Below are positions 1-8,998 of a stretch of DNA of 64,000 nucleotides, in pieces. The DNA is taken from assembly GCF_000741215.1 (NCBI RefSeq), contig NZ_JGYX01000001.1, forward strand, positions 479,776 to 543,775, read 5' to 3'. The notes under the pieces are model-generated. The model saw only the letters and a list, made by a program, of their open reading frames with translations, searched no databases and was not told the origin of the DNA. The stretch's first letter is position 1; each line of letters opens with the position of its first letter. Position numbers and translations under genes: made by a program. The DNA is from Bifidobacterium pullorum subsp. gallinarum (GTDB taxonomy: Bacteria; Actinomycetota; Actinomycetes; Actinomycetales; Bifidobacteriaceae).

Positions 1-1
1 G

Positions 2-1036
2 ACCAAGGCATCCAAGGCGGTGCGGTCGGTGCTGGCGCGGCACCGCTTCGCGCTGACCGGCACGCCGATCGAGAACCGGCTGGCGGAGCTGTGGAGCATC
101 TTCGACTTCCTGATGCCCGGCATGCTGGGGTCATACCGGCATTTCCGTGAGCGGTTTGAGCAGCCGGTGCTGAGCGGCGACGAGCATGCGCAGGCCAAGC
201 TGCAGGCGTTCGTGGGGCCGTTCATCCTGCGGCGTCTGAAATCCGACGTGCTCAAGGATCTGCCCGACAAGATCGAGAACGTCATCACCGTGCAGCTGGA
301 AGGGGAGCAGCGCCGGCTGTATGCGGCGTTGGAGCAGCGGCTGCGCGCCTCGATCAACAAGACCCGCGATGTGGACTTTCGCAACGACAGGATCCAGGTG
401 CTCGCCCAGCTGACCCGGCTGCGGCAGGTATGCTGCGATCCGCGACTGGTCTACGAGAACGCGGGACAGCTTGACGCGCCGTCCGACGGCAGGCGCCGTA
501 CGGCGTCGCCCTCGGCCAAGCTGGATGCGATCCAGGAGCTGGTGGAGAGCTGTCGCGATGCGGGGCGCAAGGTGCTGATCTTCTCCCAGTTCACCAGCTA
601 TCTGGACCTGATCGCCGAACGGCTGCGGTCGGTCGGCATGACCTATGACACGATCACCGGCGCCACGCCGAAGAAACGCCGGCTGGAACTCGTCGACTCG
701 TTCAACGCCGACGACACCCCGGTGTTCCTGATCTCCCTGAAGGCCGGGAACACGGGGCTGAACCTGACCGGCGCCTGCGTGGTCATCCACGCCGACCCGT
801 GGTGGAACGCGGCCGCGCAGAACCAGGCCACCGACCGCGCCCACCGCATCGGACAGACGCAGGATGTGAACGTGTACCAGATCGTGGCCAAGGACACGAT
901 TGAGGAGCGCATCCTGAACCTGCAGCAGTCCAAAACCGATCTGGCCAACCGGTTCGTGGACGAGGCCTCAAGCTCCGCCGGCGGTTCCGTGGCCGCGTTG
1001 ACCCGCGAGGACCTGCTCGCGCTGCTGGGTGGCTAG
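2..1036 (+). CDS. SNF2/RapA-type DEAD-like helicase, C-terminal part (5' truncated by window)
   Basis: The reading frame is open from base 2 and enters the window within the helicase, so the N-terminal half is missing. It begins just before the SNF2 motif LTGTPIEN and continues with the HELICc lobe. Around residues 170-260 is the conserved block for ATP-coupled translocation (KVLIFSQFTSYLDLI), followed by SLKAGNTGLNLTGA and the motif VI arginine finger region ATDRAHRIGQ. This is the usual order for SNF2-family DNA translocases of actinobacteria, which remodel protein-DNA or RNA polymerase complexes. Many bacterial members carry an N-terminal SWIM zinc finger, which cannot be seen here. The partner function is unknown. 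The stop is followed by a 270 bp gap before the fructan cluster, so it is probably not in the same operon. Confidence 0.93.
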   Translation, partial: TKASKAVRSVLARHRFALTGTPIENRLAELWSIFDFLMPGMLGSYRHFRERFEQPVLSGDEHAQAKLQAFVGPFILRRLKSDVLKDLPDKIENVITVQLEGEQRRLYAALEQRLRASINKTRDVDFRNDRIQVLAQLTRLRQVCCDPRLVYENAGQLDAPSDGRRRTASPSAKLDAIQELVESCRDAGRKVLIFSQFTSYLDLIAERLRSVGMTYDTITGATPKKRRLELVDSFNADDTPVFLISLKAGNTGLNLTGACVVIHADPWWNAAAQNQATDRAHRIGQTQDVNVYQIVAKDTIEERILNLQQSKTDLANRFVDEASSSAGGSVAALTREDLLALLGG

Positions 1037-1112
1037 CGGCGACGGCGGAGCATAGGGCGCTGGCCGGAATCCGGGAGCGGTGCCGTTGTCTGGGGATGCC
1101 GCTTCGCTTGGA

Positions 1113-1204
1113 AATCGAATGGTCGGGTGGGACTACGCGTCAGTTCCTGCGCCTGGCGATTCATGCTGGTCGCCCCGCCTGTGGAATCGAATGGGCGGGT
1201 GAGG
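1113..1204. repeat. Short direct repeat in the helicase-GH172 gap
   Basis: The stretch AATCGAATGG(T/G)CGGGTG(G/A)G occurs at about 1113 and again at about 1185, 72 bp apart, in the 270 bp gap between the helicase and the GH172 gene. No coding potential is convincing here. It may be regulatory or simply duplicated sequence. Confidence 0.5.
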
Positions 1205-1235
1205 CGGGACGGACGTGGCGTCGGACACATGCCTG

Positions 1236-1256
1236 TATGATGGTGTCAAACCGGTT
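1236..1256 (+). promoter_or_regulatory. Candidate promoter and palindrome upstream of the GH172 gene
   Basis: A TATGAT hexamer at 1236-1241 could be a -10 element, although no good -35 sits 17 bp upstream. The palindrome AACCGGTT at 1249-1256 lies just downstream, where a repressor would block transcription. It does not match the LacI operator found at 2819-2878 and 10260, so control by the same regulator is unproven. Confidence 0.3.
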
Positions 1257-1306
1257 CGATGCGAGTGTCGGAACGTTTGGGCAGGGTACAAGGAGGTCTT
1301 TGCGCC

Positions 1307-2449
1307 ATGGATACGCCAATGGGAATGCCGCCGTTTGCTATGGGCATACCGTCGGGAGCGTTGGATATGTTGACGATGCCTTCAAGCGGGCGGAGTCGTT
1401 GCATCAACGCGGAGAACCCCACCGGGGGAAAGGGTCGTGCCGCCATGGCCGCCAGCGCGTTGGGGCCCTCGCGCAAGGGCAGCCCGTGCATCCAGACCAT
1501 CGCCGCCGGGCAATCCGTAACCCTGATGGATGTGGAGGGTCCGGGCGTGATCCGGCATATCTGGATGACCGTGACCGACCGCACCAGCCCCACCGGCCCG
1601 GATGTGCTGCGCAATCTGATTCTGGAGTGCTATTGGGATGGCGAGGATACCCCGTCGGTGGCCTGTCCGATCGGCGACTTCTTCTGCTGCGGGCATGCAC
1701 AGGCCTGCCGGGTCAATTCGATTCCGGTGATGGTCAATCCCAACCGGGGGTTCAACTGCTACTGGGCCATGCCGTTCCGTCATGCGCGCATCGTGCTGCG
1801 CAACGACCATAACGAGGACGTGCCGGCGTTCTTCTACCAGATCGACTACACGGCGTATGACGAGCTGCCGCAGGATATGATGCGCTTCCACGCGCAGTGG
1901 CGGCGCGAACGGCTCACTGAGCCCGGACGTGATTATGTGGTACTCGATGGTGTGCGTGGGCGTGGCGCGTACGTGGGTACGTATCTGGCGCTGACCGCGC
2001 TGGAGAGCCGCTGGTGGGGCGAAGGCGAGATCAAGATGTATATCGATGGTGACGACGAATACCCCACTTGGTGCAGCACCGGCACCGAGGACTACTTCGG
2101 TGGGGCGTGGAGTTTCGCCGCGTTCGATGAGGCGGGGCATATGCGCGAGCAGACGTACACCGGGCCGTATATGGGGTTCCCGTTCTATTCGCAGCGTCTG
2201 GTGGGGCGAGAAAGCGACTATTGGGATGTGGCGACGCCGGTGATGCGCGGCCTGTACCGCTGGCATATCCCCGACCCGATCTATTTCGAGCATGACCTGA
2301 GGGTCGAGCTCCAGCAGATCGGCGTCGACGAGTCCGGGCTGTTCGAACGCAGCGACGACGTGGCGAGCGTGGCCTACTGGTATCAGGGCGAGCCGCACGT
2401 GCCGTTCCCGGACACCATCCGCGACCGGGCTTGGCGTCGCCCGCGGTAA
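1307..2449 (+). CDS. GH172 family (DUF2961) glycoside hydrolase, difructose dianhydride I synthase/hydrolase-like
   Basis: A 380-residue protein of the DUF2961/GH172 family. The family was established with an alpha-D-fructofuranosidase/difructose dianhydride I synthase of Bifidobacterium dentium, and other members act on alpha-D-arabinofuranosides. The family core is visible: GPGVIRHIWMT, LRNLILECYWDGEDTPSVACPIGDFF, NRGFNCYWAMPF, then GEGEIKMYIDGDDEYP and STGTEDYFGG, with conserved acidic residues E239, E241 and E261 as catalytic candidates. The start at 1307 is chosen because AAGGAGG lies just upstream; an in-frame ATG at 1259 has no ribosome site and would put that sequence inside the gene. 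There is no signal peptide, so it should act on imported sugar. The neighbouring transporter and two GH32 enzymes support a fructofuranose-containing substrate, but arabinofuranoside activity is not excluded by sequence alone. Confidence 0.85.
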   Translation: MDTPMGMPPFAMGIPSGALDMLTMPSSGRSRCINAENPTGGKGRAAMAASALGPSRKGSPCIQTIAAGQSVTLMDVEGPGVIRHIWMTVTDRTSPTGPDVLRNLILECYWDGEDTPSVACPIGDFFCCGHAQACRVNSIPVMVNPNRGFNCYWAMPFRHARIVLRNDHNEDVPAFFYQIDYTAYDELPQDMMRFHAQWRRERLTEPGRDYVVLDGVRGRGAYVGTYLALTALESRWWGEGEIKMYIDGDDEYPTWCSTGTEDYFGGAWSFAAFDEAGHMREQTYTGPYMGFPFYSQRLVGRESDYWDVATPVMRGLYRWHIPDPIYFEHDLRVELQQIGVDESGLFERSDDVASVAYWYQGEPHVPFPDTIRDRAWRRPR

Positions 2450-2502
2450 GCGGCGGCCGCGGTTCCTTATTTGCAGGAGCGGATGACCATGGCTGCTCTG
2501 GT

Positions 2503-2605
2503 ATGGTACGGAACCTTTTTGGTGGGGTTTTTGATGTTCCGTACCACAAAAGTGTGGTACGGAATCTGATAAAGCATTTTGCAATGGTTTCGTACCGTAC
2601 CTCCG
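2503..2605. repeat. Multi-arm palindrome with GGTACGGAA arms
   Basis: The unit GGTACGGAAC alternates with its complement: forward at 2505, reverse (GTTCCGTACCAC) at 2536-2547, forward (GTGTGGTACGGAATC) at 2552-2566, and a degenerate reverse near 2590-2605. The middle pair makes a 12-bp stem with a 4-nt loop. The first arm could instead pair with the second, so the pairings are mutually exclusive. It lies 3' of the GH172 gene and may act as a terminator or repeat element. Confidence 0.7.
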
Positions 2606-2814
2606 TACCCGTGGCCACGGCGGCGTATGCTTCGTGGAACACGGTAGGCGATTCCTGTCCTGTGTCTTGCGCCAGTGGCTGATTGAGGGCGCCAATTCCG
2701 CTTTGAGCCGGGTGATTCTTTTTATGTCGGCGCTCAATCTCAGGTCCGTGGAATGCGGTAATCCGGCACCGTCCGGGTGGGGCATCGCCCGTTCGGTAGC
2801 GTTCTAAGAAGCTT

Positions 2815-2888
2815 GGAAACAATCGTTTGCCGTGAGTTCGACACGCCAAAGGCAAACGTTTGACGGCAAACGATTGCCGTTCTATACT
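2815..2888 (+). promoter_or_regulatory. Promoter of the transporter operon with three LacI-type operators
   Basis: A -35 TTGACG (2860-2865) and a -10 TATACT (2883-2888) are separated by exactly 17 bp. Three operator-like palindromes surround them: ACAATCGTTTGCC (2819-2831, inverted orientation), GGCAAACGTTTGAC (2851-2864, with perfect core CAAACGTTTG overlapping the -35) and GGCAAACGATTGCC (2865-2878, filling the spacer). The last is identical to the site at 10260-10273 before the second GH32 gene. This is the classic layout for repression by the LacI-family protein encoded at 8999-10159, with upstream sites available for looping. Confidence 0.85.
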
Positions 2889-3000
2889 CGCAATCAGCCG
2901 GCAGGCAATGGAGCTCTGAGCCACCTAAGGCACAACCTGCAGTGGGGGCTTCTTCGTCGGCAAGAAACAGACAACAGTCGCATGTTGTAAGGAGAGAATT

Positions 3001-4614
3001 ATGAGACACAGCAGTCTTCGTGGAGTAAAGCTTGCCGTGGCCGCGGTCGCAGCGGCGGCCATGATGATGCCTCTGGCAGCGTGTGGGGGAGATGATCATC
3101 CGGCCACTGCCGACGATGGCAAGCCGATCGTGTACATCACCGTCCGCCGTAACGTGACCGATGTCCACGTCAAGGACATGCCGTTCACCCAGGAGCTTGA
3201 AGCGGCCTGCGATTGCCATATCGAGTGGGAGGAGATCACCGACAACGCCTGGGGTCAGCAGAAGTCCGCCAAGATGGTGGCCGGCGACTTCCCGGATGTC
3301 GGCCTGTCGCTGTTCGATCTGAACGACGTTTCCCAGTACCCGGACAGCTTCTTGGATTTCTCCGAGTACATGGACCAGCTGCCGAACGTCAAGAAGTTCT
3401 TTGAGGATCGTCCGACCGCCGAGAAGATGGTCAATGACGACGGCCACTACTACTTGCTGCCGTCCGACCGCGGCAAGGGCTACCGCGTTTCCGCCACGCA
3501 TATGTTCATCAACCAGACTTGGCTGGATAATTTGGGCCTTGAGATGCCGACCACGTGGGACGAGCTTGAGCAGGTGCTCATCGCGTTCAAGAACGAGGAT
3601 CCGAACGGCAACGGTGAAGCGGACGAGATCCCGATGAATATCCGTGATCTGGGCTTCGGCCTGTGGAGCCCGCTCGTGCTATTGAACTCCACCGGCATCG
3701 TCACCAACTTCATGGGCAACTCCGCCTCCACTCAGGGCTATTACGTCGAAGATGGCGAGGTCAAGAGCTACTACGCGGCCGATGAGATGAAGGATGTCAT
3801 TGCGTTCTACAGCAAGCTGATGAGCGAAGGGCTGATCCCGAAGGACACCTTCACCCGTGACGATTCGCAGTACGCCTCGCAGACCCAGAACGACGGCAAG
3901 ACCGCACTGACCGGCGTCTCCATCGGCTGGTCGAGCGCCAACGAATACGGTGATCTGGTTGACCAGTACGTCACGCTGCCGCCGCTCAAGCAGAGCGCCG
4001 ACATGCCCGACGAGGACGTCAAGTGGGACTACTCGATGGACGCCACCGAGTTCGCCTACGTGCTCAGCGTCAATCCGGACGCGGTCAACATGGACGCGGT
4101 GATGAAGGTCATCAATGCGATGTACGGCGAAAAGCTGTCCGTCGAAGGGTACTTCGGCTCCATCCCGGACTACGTCTCCGACGACGGCAACGGCCAGTAC
4201 ACCATCGACACGGAGAAGGCGTACGTCAACGGCCGTAAGGACACCGCCGTCATCGCCCTGCAGGACCGCTTCGCCGGTTACATCCCGGACAGCGTGACGA
4301 TGATCAACGACACGAACGCCGATGAGGTCACCGCCAGCGACGAGGCCTGCCGCGACGCCTTGGCCAACGTGGACGCCGAGAAGGAAGTCATCCCGATCTG
4401 GATTCACCCGACCCAGGAGGACAACGAGACGTTGGCCAATAATCGTACCGCTATCGATAACTTCGCGATGAACCAGCTGTCCACGTTCGTCCAGAACGGC
4501 GGCGTTGAGGAAGGCTGGGACAACTACCTCCAGCAGCTCACCGCTGAGAGCCTTGGTCTGCAGGAGAACATCGACATCTGGCAGAAGTACTACGACGAAG
4601 CCGTAGGACAGTAA
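3001..4614 (+). CDS. ABC transporter substrate-binding lipoprotein (family 1, LplA/YtcQ-like)
   Basis: A 537-residue extracellular solute-binding protein of the CUT1 sugar class. The N-terminus has a basic start, a hydrophobic Ala/Val run and the lipobox LAAC with the acylated cysteine at residue 28, so it is a membrane-anchored lipoprotein. The mature protein is rich in acidic and aromatic residues and carries the family-1 pattern (early GDFPDV, middle EYGDLVDQYVTLPPL). AAGGAGAG precedes the ATG. It heads an operon with two LplB/YtcP-type permeases; two strong hairpins follow its stop, a common way to give the binding protein more mRNA than the permeases. The local enzymes suggest that it captures difructose anhydride, inulobiose or a short fructan. 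The ligand is inferred from context. Confidence 0.92.
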   Translation: MRHSSLRGVKLAVAAVAAAAMMMPLAACGGDDHPATADDGKPIVYITVRRNVTDVHVKDMPFTQELEAACDCHIEWEEITDNAWGQQKSAKMVAGDFPDVGLSLFDLNDVSQYPDSFLDFSEYMDQLPNVKKFFEDRPTAEKMVNDDGHYYLLPSDRGKGYRVSATHMFINQTWLDNLGLEMPTTWDELEQVLIAFKNEDPNGNGEADEIPMNIRDLGFGLWSPLVLLNSTGIVTNFMGNSASTQGYYVEDGEVKSYYAADEMKDVIAFYSKLMSEGLIPKDTFTRDDSQYASQTQNDGKTALTGVSIGWSSANEYGDLVDQYVTLPPLKQSADMPDEDVKWDYSMDATEFAYVLSVNPDAVNMDAVMKVINAMYGEKLSVEGYFGSIPDYVSDDGNGQYTIDTEKAYVNGRKDTAVIALQDRFAGYIPDSVTMINDTNADEVTASDEACRDALANVDAEKEVIPIWIHPTQEDNETLANNRTAIDNFAMNQLSTFVQNGGVEEGWDNYLQQLTAESLGLQENIDIWQKYYDEAVGQ

Positions 4615-4625
4615 ATCGACCTTAT

Positions 4626-4697
4626 GATCCGCCGGGCGCCGGCGCGCGGCGGATCCCCTCGTCGGGCGGTCACTCGCCTGCAGGCAGCCGCCCGACG
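4626..4697 (+). terminator. Double hairpin between binding protein and permease (attenuator)
   Basis: Two GC-rich perfect stems lie in tandem: GATCCGCCG/CGGCGGATC (4626-4634 with 4647-4655) and CGTCGGGCGG/CCGCCCGACG (4660-4669 with 4688-4697). Without a strong U tract they probably act as a partial terminator or 3' mRNA stabiliser, giving excess binding protein relative to permease. Confidence 0.75.
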
Positions 4698-4732
4698 TTT
4701 CACACATACGTCATAGAGAAACAAGGTACGTT

Positions 4733-5701
4733 ATGGCTACGCATATGCAATCGGCCTCGGTCGCGGTTCCGGGCGGGTCGGTATCGTCGAACCGTCCCAA
4801 GCCGGGGTTCATGTCGCGGCTCGCCTACCACCTTCAGCGCTACTGGCAGCTGTGGATTCTGGTGGCCCCCGGCCTGATTTTCATGTTCCTGTTCGCCTAT
4901 GTCCCGATGTGGGGCATCCAGCTCGCTTTCCGCGAGTTCGAGCCGTCCAAGGGGCTGACCGGCGGCGATTGGGTGGGGTTCAAGTACTTCATCCAGTTCT
5001 TCCAGTCACCGCTGTTCGGTCAGATCATGTGGAACACGGTTCGCATCAGTCTGTGGACGCTGGTGATGGGCTTCATCTTCCCGATCATCCTGGCCTTGCT
5101 GATCAACCAGATCGGCTCCAAGAAGGTCAAGGGTTTCGTGCAGACGGTTACCTACATGCCGCACTTCATCTCGGTGGTGGTCATCGTCTCGATGCTGAAC
5201 ATCTTCCTGTCCCCGGGGTCGGGCATCATCGGCCGATTCTTCGGCGACACAAGCCTGATGGGCAACTCGGGCGCCATTACCGCCGTCTACTGGATCTCCG
5301 AGGTCTGGCAGCACTGCGGCTGGAACTGCATCATCTACCTGGCCGCCCTGTCCGGCGTGGACACCTCGCTGTATGAGGCCGCCAAGATGGACGGCGCCAG
5401 CCGACTGCAACTCATCCGATACGTGGATCTGCCGGCCATCATGCCGACCTGCACGATCCTGCTGATCATGCAGATGGGTTCGGTCCTGAACGTCGGATTC
5501 GACAAGATCTACCTGATGCAGAACACGCTGAACCAGACCGCCACCGAGGTCATCTCGACCTACACCTACAAGATCGGTATTCTGGGCGGCCAGTTCGAAT
5601 ACTCCACGGCCATCGGCCTGTTCAACACCGTGATCAACTTCCTCTTCCTGATGATCGCCAACGGCATCTCGAAGAAGGTCAACGACGCGAGCATCTTCTA
5701 A
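4733..5701 (+). CDS. CUT1 ABC transporter permease (LplB/YtcP type)
   Basis: A 322-residue integral membrane protein with about six hydrophobic segments, starting with the one around residues 43-65 (LWILVAPGLIFMFLFAYVPMWG). It carries the inner-membrane EAA loop that contacts the ATPase (YEAAKMDGASRLQLIRYVDLP, about residues 217-237). An AAGG ribosome site precedes the ATG. The gene ends 12 bp before the next permease, so the two form the heterodimeric channel for the upstream binding protein. No ATP-binding subunit is encoded in the cluster. In bifidobacteria and other CUT1 systems a shared MsmK-type ATPase encoded elsewhere commonly serves several importers, which is the likely situation here. 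Confidence 0.92.
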   Translation: MATHMQSASVAVPGGSVSSNRPKPGFMSRLAYHLQRYWQLWILVAPGLIFMFLFAYVPMWGIQLAFREFEPSKGLTGGDWVGFKYFIQFFQSPLFGQIMWNTVRISLWTLVMGFIFPIILALLINQIGSKKVKGFVQTVTYMPHFISVVVIVSMLNIFLSPGSGIIGRFFGDTSLMGNSGAITAVYWISEVWQHCGWNCIIYLAALSGVDTSLYEAAKMDGASRLQLIRYVDLPAIMPTCTILLIMQMGSVLNVGFDKIYLMQNTLNQTATEVISTYTYKIGILGGQFEYSTAIGLFNTVINFLFLMIANGISKKVNDASIF

Positions 5702-5713
5702 GGGGTGACCATC

Positions 5714-6658
5714 ATGAGTAACGCAACCGTCGCCGTCGCCGCCAAGGTGAATAAGGACGACATTCCGTTCAATCCGAAGGTGCATTACAAGAAGAAGCCC
5801 AGCGACTGGGTGATCGACATCATCATCTGGCTGTTGCTCGCCTTCGTGGTGATCGCCGTGCTGTACCCGCTGTGGTTCGTGATCATCTCCTCGTTCTCGA
5901 GTCCGAATGCCGTGGCCTCGGGCGATGTGACGTTCCTGCCCAAGGACATCACGCTTGCCGGCTACGAGGCGGTGTTCAAGAACGACCAGATCTGGAACGG
6001 CTATCTGAACACGATCATCTACACCGTGCTGGGCACGATCGTGAACCTGGTGGTCACGATCCCCTGTGCGTTCGCGCTGTCCCGCGCCGAGTTCAAGGCG
6101 CGTCGCGTGATCATGTTCCTGTTCACGGTCACGATGTTCTTCTCCGGCGGCCTGGTCCCGACCTACCTGCTCTACCAGCAGTTGGACATCCTGAACACCC
6201 CGCTTGTGTTCATCCTGCCCGGTGCGATCAGCGCCTACAACGTGATCGTGGCCCGCACGTTCTTCGAGACCTCGATTCCTGAGGAACTGCACGACGCCGC
6301 GCAGATCGATGGCATGAGCTACTTCGGATACTTCTTCCGCATCGTGATCCCGCTATCGAGCGCCATTATCGCCGTAATCGGCCTGTACTGCTTCGTCGCT
6401 CATTGGAACGACTACATGACGGGCCTTATCTACGTCACCGATACCAACAAGTGGCCTTTGCAGAACGTGCTTCAGCAGATCCTGATCGTCAACGCGAGCA
6501 GCTCGCAGTCGGCCGCCTCCGCGTCCGATCAGCAGCAGATCGCCGATCAGCTCAAGTTCGCGATTATCATCATCTCGACTCTGCCTCTGCTGGTGCTCTA
6601 CCCGTTCCTGCAGAAGTACTTCAACAAGGGCGTCATGCTCGGCGCCGTCAAGGGCTGA
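5714..6658 (+). CDS. CUT1 ABC transporter permease (YtcP/AraQ type)
   Basis: A 314-residue permease and partner of the preceding gene. It shows a short cytoplasmic N-terminus, a first membrane segment near residues 33-55, a periplasmic loop containing VTFLPKDITLAGYEAVFK (typical of the second CUT1 permease), and the EAA motif EELHDAAQIDGMSYFGYFFRI. The ATG at 5714 is preferred over the GTG at 5705 because AAGGGGTGA, which overlaps the upstream stop, is well spaced for it. It is co-transcribed with the binding protein and first permease. Confidence 0.92.
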   Translation: MSNATVAVAAKVNKDDIPFNPKVHYKKKPSDWVIDIIIWLLLAFVVIAVLYPLWFVIISSFSSPNAVASGDVTFLPKDITLAGYEAVFKNDQIWNGYLNTIIYTVLGTIVNLVVTIPCAFALSRAEFKARRVIMFLFTVTMFFSGGLVPTYLLYQQLDILNTPLVFILPGAISAYNVIVARTFFETSIPEELHDAAQIDGMSYFGYFFRIVIPLSSAIIAVIGLYCFVAHWNDYMTGLIYVTDTNKWPLQNVLQQILIVNASSSQSAASASDQQQIADQLKFAIIIISTLPLLVLYPFLQKYFNKGVMLGAVKG

Positions 6659-6701
6659 GCACGACGCGGCCCGGCGGGAGTGCCGTATTCCGCTGGACCG
6701 T

Positions 6702-6763
6702 GCGAAACCCCGCGCCGCACGTCGTTCGTTGCCATGTGTCGACGCCGTGGCACGGGGTTTCGC
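6702..6763 (+). terminator. Hairpin between permease and DUF624 gene
   Basis: GCGAAACCCCG (6702-6712) pairs perfectly with CGGGGTTTCGC (6753-6763), with further pairing possible inside the long loop. It probably attenuates transcription into the DUF624 gene rather than ending the operon. Confidence 0.65.
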
Positions 6764-6823
6764 TTCATTCCTCATCATAGGCATTTCGTCATCGTTGACG
6801 TTGCATTGCTGAAAGGTACACCA

Positions 6824-7489
6824 ATGTTGGCTCGATTCGCTGTAGGTTACGAACAGGTCTGTCGCGCGATTCTCACGGCTTTCGTCATCAACGTGGCCTT
6901 CATCGTCCATACGGTGATGGGCCTGGTGGTGGCGGGACTGTTCCCTTCCATAGCCGCCGCATACGCCACGTGGCGTACCTGGATCATCGGCGAGGACCAT
7001 TGGTGGACCTGCAAGGAGACCTGGACGGTGTTCCACCGCGCGTGGAAGGCAGAGTTCCGGCAGTCCAACCTGGCGGGCTGGCCCCAGCTGCTGTTGTGGC
7101 TGCTGTTGATCTACGACTATTCGGTGGTCAACTGGCATGACGCCGGCGTTATGGGATATCTGAGTTCCGGTGTGCTGCTGGTGGTGCTGGTGGTGTACGG
7201 CGCGTTCTCGATGCTGTTCTGGGCGATCCGCGCGAACTTCGACGAGAATATCCGCTGGTGCGTCAAGATGACCCTGCAGATGTTGCTGTGCCGTCCGCTG
7301 TGCACGCTGTGCCTGCTGGTCGGGTTCCTGATGACCGTGATGGTCTGGCTGACCTGGCCGGGTGTGCTGCTGGCGTTCGGCCTGTCGTTGCCGGTGCTGG
7401 TGGCCGTCGGCTGCGTGTACTTCTTCGGCCGCATCCCCGGGCTGAATGTGCGTGACACCGAGGCATGGAAGGCCCGCCATCCGGCCTGA
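6824..7489 (+). CDS. DUF624 (YesL-like) membrane protein of a sugar ABC cluster
   Basis: A 221-residue polytopic membrane protein with about five hydrophobic helices. The start at 6824 is supported by GAAAGG 6-10 bases upstream and by the typical family opening (MLARFAVGYEQVCRAILTAFVINVAFI). DUF624/YesL proteins are routinely encoded beside CUT1 importers with LplB/YtcP permeases in Firmicutes and actinobacteria. Their biochemical role is unknown, though an accessory role in the transporter has been suggested from this association. It stands 30 bp before the GH32 gene, apparently in the same operon. Confidence 0.85.
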   Translation: MLARFAVGYEQVCRAILTAFVINVAFIVHTVMGLVVAGLFPSIAAAYATWRTWIIGEDHWWTCKETWTVFHRAWKAEFRQSNLAGWPQLLLWLLLIYDYSVVNWHDAGVMGYLSSGVLLVVLVVYGAFSMLFWAIRANFDENIRWCVKMTLQMLLCRPLCTLCLLVGFLMTVMVWLTWPGVLLAFGLSLPVLVAVGCVYFFGRIPGLNVRDTEAWKARHPA

Positions 7490-7519
7490 ACCATGCCCTA
7501 ATCGGAGGAGAGTCCAACG

Positions 7520-8959
7520 ATGTGCCTGTATTACACCCCGGAACATGCCAAGGTGGGCGATGTCATTCCGTTCTTCGACCGGCGCTCGGGCCGGTTCGAG
7601 AATTTCTATCTGAAGAACTGGAACCCGGACGCACCCCGGGAGCAGGTGGTCCACGGCTGGCATCGGATGTCCGGTGCATGGCCGGACCAGATTGAGGAGA
7701 CGCCGGTGCACATCCTCGGCGGCACGGGTTCCGTGGTCGAGATGGATGGCACGTATCACCTGTTCTACTGCACCTTCGATGATAATCCGCAGCGTCAGTG
7801 GGTACGCCACGCAATCAGCGAGGATCTGACCCACTGGCATGAGGTCGGTGAGGCGTTCGGCCCCGATTCGTCGATCTATGAACCGACCGATTGGCGTGAT
7901 CCGTTCGTGTTCTGGAACGAGGACGAGCGCTGCTGGTGGATGCTGGTCGCCGCCCGTCGGCGTGCGTGCAGCGGGCGCAACGGTTGCGTGGGGCTGTGCG
8001 TGTCCGACGATCTGCTGCATTGGCGCGCCGAAGGGCCGTTGTACGCCCCGGATATCCATCCGGCCGCCTATGAGTGCCCCGATATGTTCCGCATGGGGGA
8101 CTGGTGGTATCTGGTGTTCTCGAATTATACGGACGGGTTCGCCACGTACTATCGAATGGCGCGATCACCGCTGGGACCATGGGTGCGTCCCGCAATCGAT
8201 ACCTTCGACTCCCGTGCGTTCTACGCGGCGAAGACCGGGAGCGATGGGCATGACCGCTACCTGTTCGGCTGGATCCCTACCCGTGGCGAAAACACTTGGG
8301 GGTTCGACCCCGCGCCGGAATATGGCGCGGACTACCGCACGTGGAACTGGGGCGGGTCGATGGTGGTCCATCGGTTGGTGCAACACGCCGATGGCACGTT
8401 GGGCACCGCACCTTGTGCGGATTTGGCGGCGCGAATGGACGCCGCGCCGTCTCGGCCCGTCCGGCTCACTCCGGTGCAGGGAACCTGGCGGACCGAGGGC
8501 GATGGGATTACCGGTCATGCGGAAGGATTCGCCGCGGTTGCAGGCTGTCCGATGCCGGGGCAGGGTGTTCTTTCGACCACCATCCGTTTCACCGGGGATC
8601 CGGTGCGGTTCGGGCTGATGATGCACATCGATGCATCGTTGACGGACGGCTACTACCTGCAATTCGATCCCCGCCATCAGCGTCTTGAATGGCGTTCCGG
8701 ACTGCGCATGCACGAACGGGGCGGTCAGCTCTTCCCGTATGCGGTGGAGATGGAACGACCGTGCGTGCTGGAAGGCGGTCGTGACTACCTGGTTGAGGTG
8801 GTCGTGGACGGCGATCAGGCGCACCTGTACCTGGATCGTGATTACGCCTTCGGCATGAGGCTGTACGATCGTCGCCCCGGCATGGCGGGGTGGTACGTCG
8901 AGGGCGGAACGCTCGACGTGCTACGAATGGGCGTCACCGCGTTCGGGATTGATGCATGA
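7520..8959 (+). CDS. Atypical GH32 family beta-fructofuranosidase
   Basis: A 479-residue five-bladed propeller hydrolase of clan GH-J type, without the usual WMNDPNG opening. In its place the likely nucleophile is D20 in GDVIPFFDRR. The transition-state stabiliser is D127 in DWRDPFVF and the acid/base is E185 in YECPDMF, giving the three-carboxylate set of GH32 in the right order. The C-terminal third resembles the GH32 beta-sandwich (DGYYLQFDP, VVDGDQAHLYLDRDYAFGMRLYD). There is no signal peptide, so it is cytoplasmic. GGAGGAGAG precedes the ATG. Within the operon of an importer and a GH172 enzyme it probably releases beta-linked fructose from the imported or opened fructose disaccharide. 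Exact linkage is not predictable. Confidence 0.82.
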   Translation: MCLYYTPEHAKVGDVIPFFDRRSGRFENFYLKNWNPDAPREQVVHGWHRMSGAWPDQIEETPVHILGGTGSVVEMDGTYHLFYCTFDDNPQRQWVRHAISEDLTHWHEVGEAFGPDSSIYEPTDWRDPFVFWNEDERCWWMLVAARRRACSGRNGCVGLCVSDDLLHWRAEGPLYAPDIHPAAYECPDMFRMGDWWYLVFSNYTDGFATYYRMARSPLGPWVRPAIDTFDSRAFYAAKTGSDGHDRYLFGWIPTRGENTWGFDPAPEYGADYRTWNWGGSMVVHRLVQHADGTLGTAPCADLAARMDAAPSRPVRLTPVQGTWRTEGDGITGHAEGFAAVAGCPMPGQGVLSTTIRFTGDPVRFGLMMHIDASLTDGYYLQFDPRHQRLEWRSGLRMHERGGQLFPYAVEMERPCVLEGGRDYLVEVVVDGDQAHLYLDRDYAFGMRLYDRRPGMAGWYVEGGTLDVLRMGVTAFGIDA

Positions 8960-8998
8960 GCGGGCATTCCGAGTCATAATACAAGGAGGTGAACTGAT

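Noticed and set aside
1247..1258. CAAACCGGTTCG upstream of GH172 as a fourth site of the fructan LacI
   Set aside because: Its core (ACCGGT) differs from the shared AAACG(A/T)TTG core; it is listed only as an unassigned palindrome.
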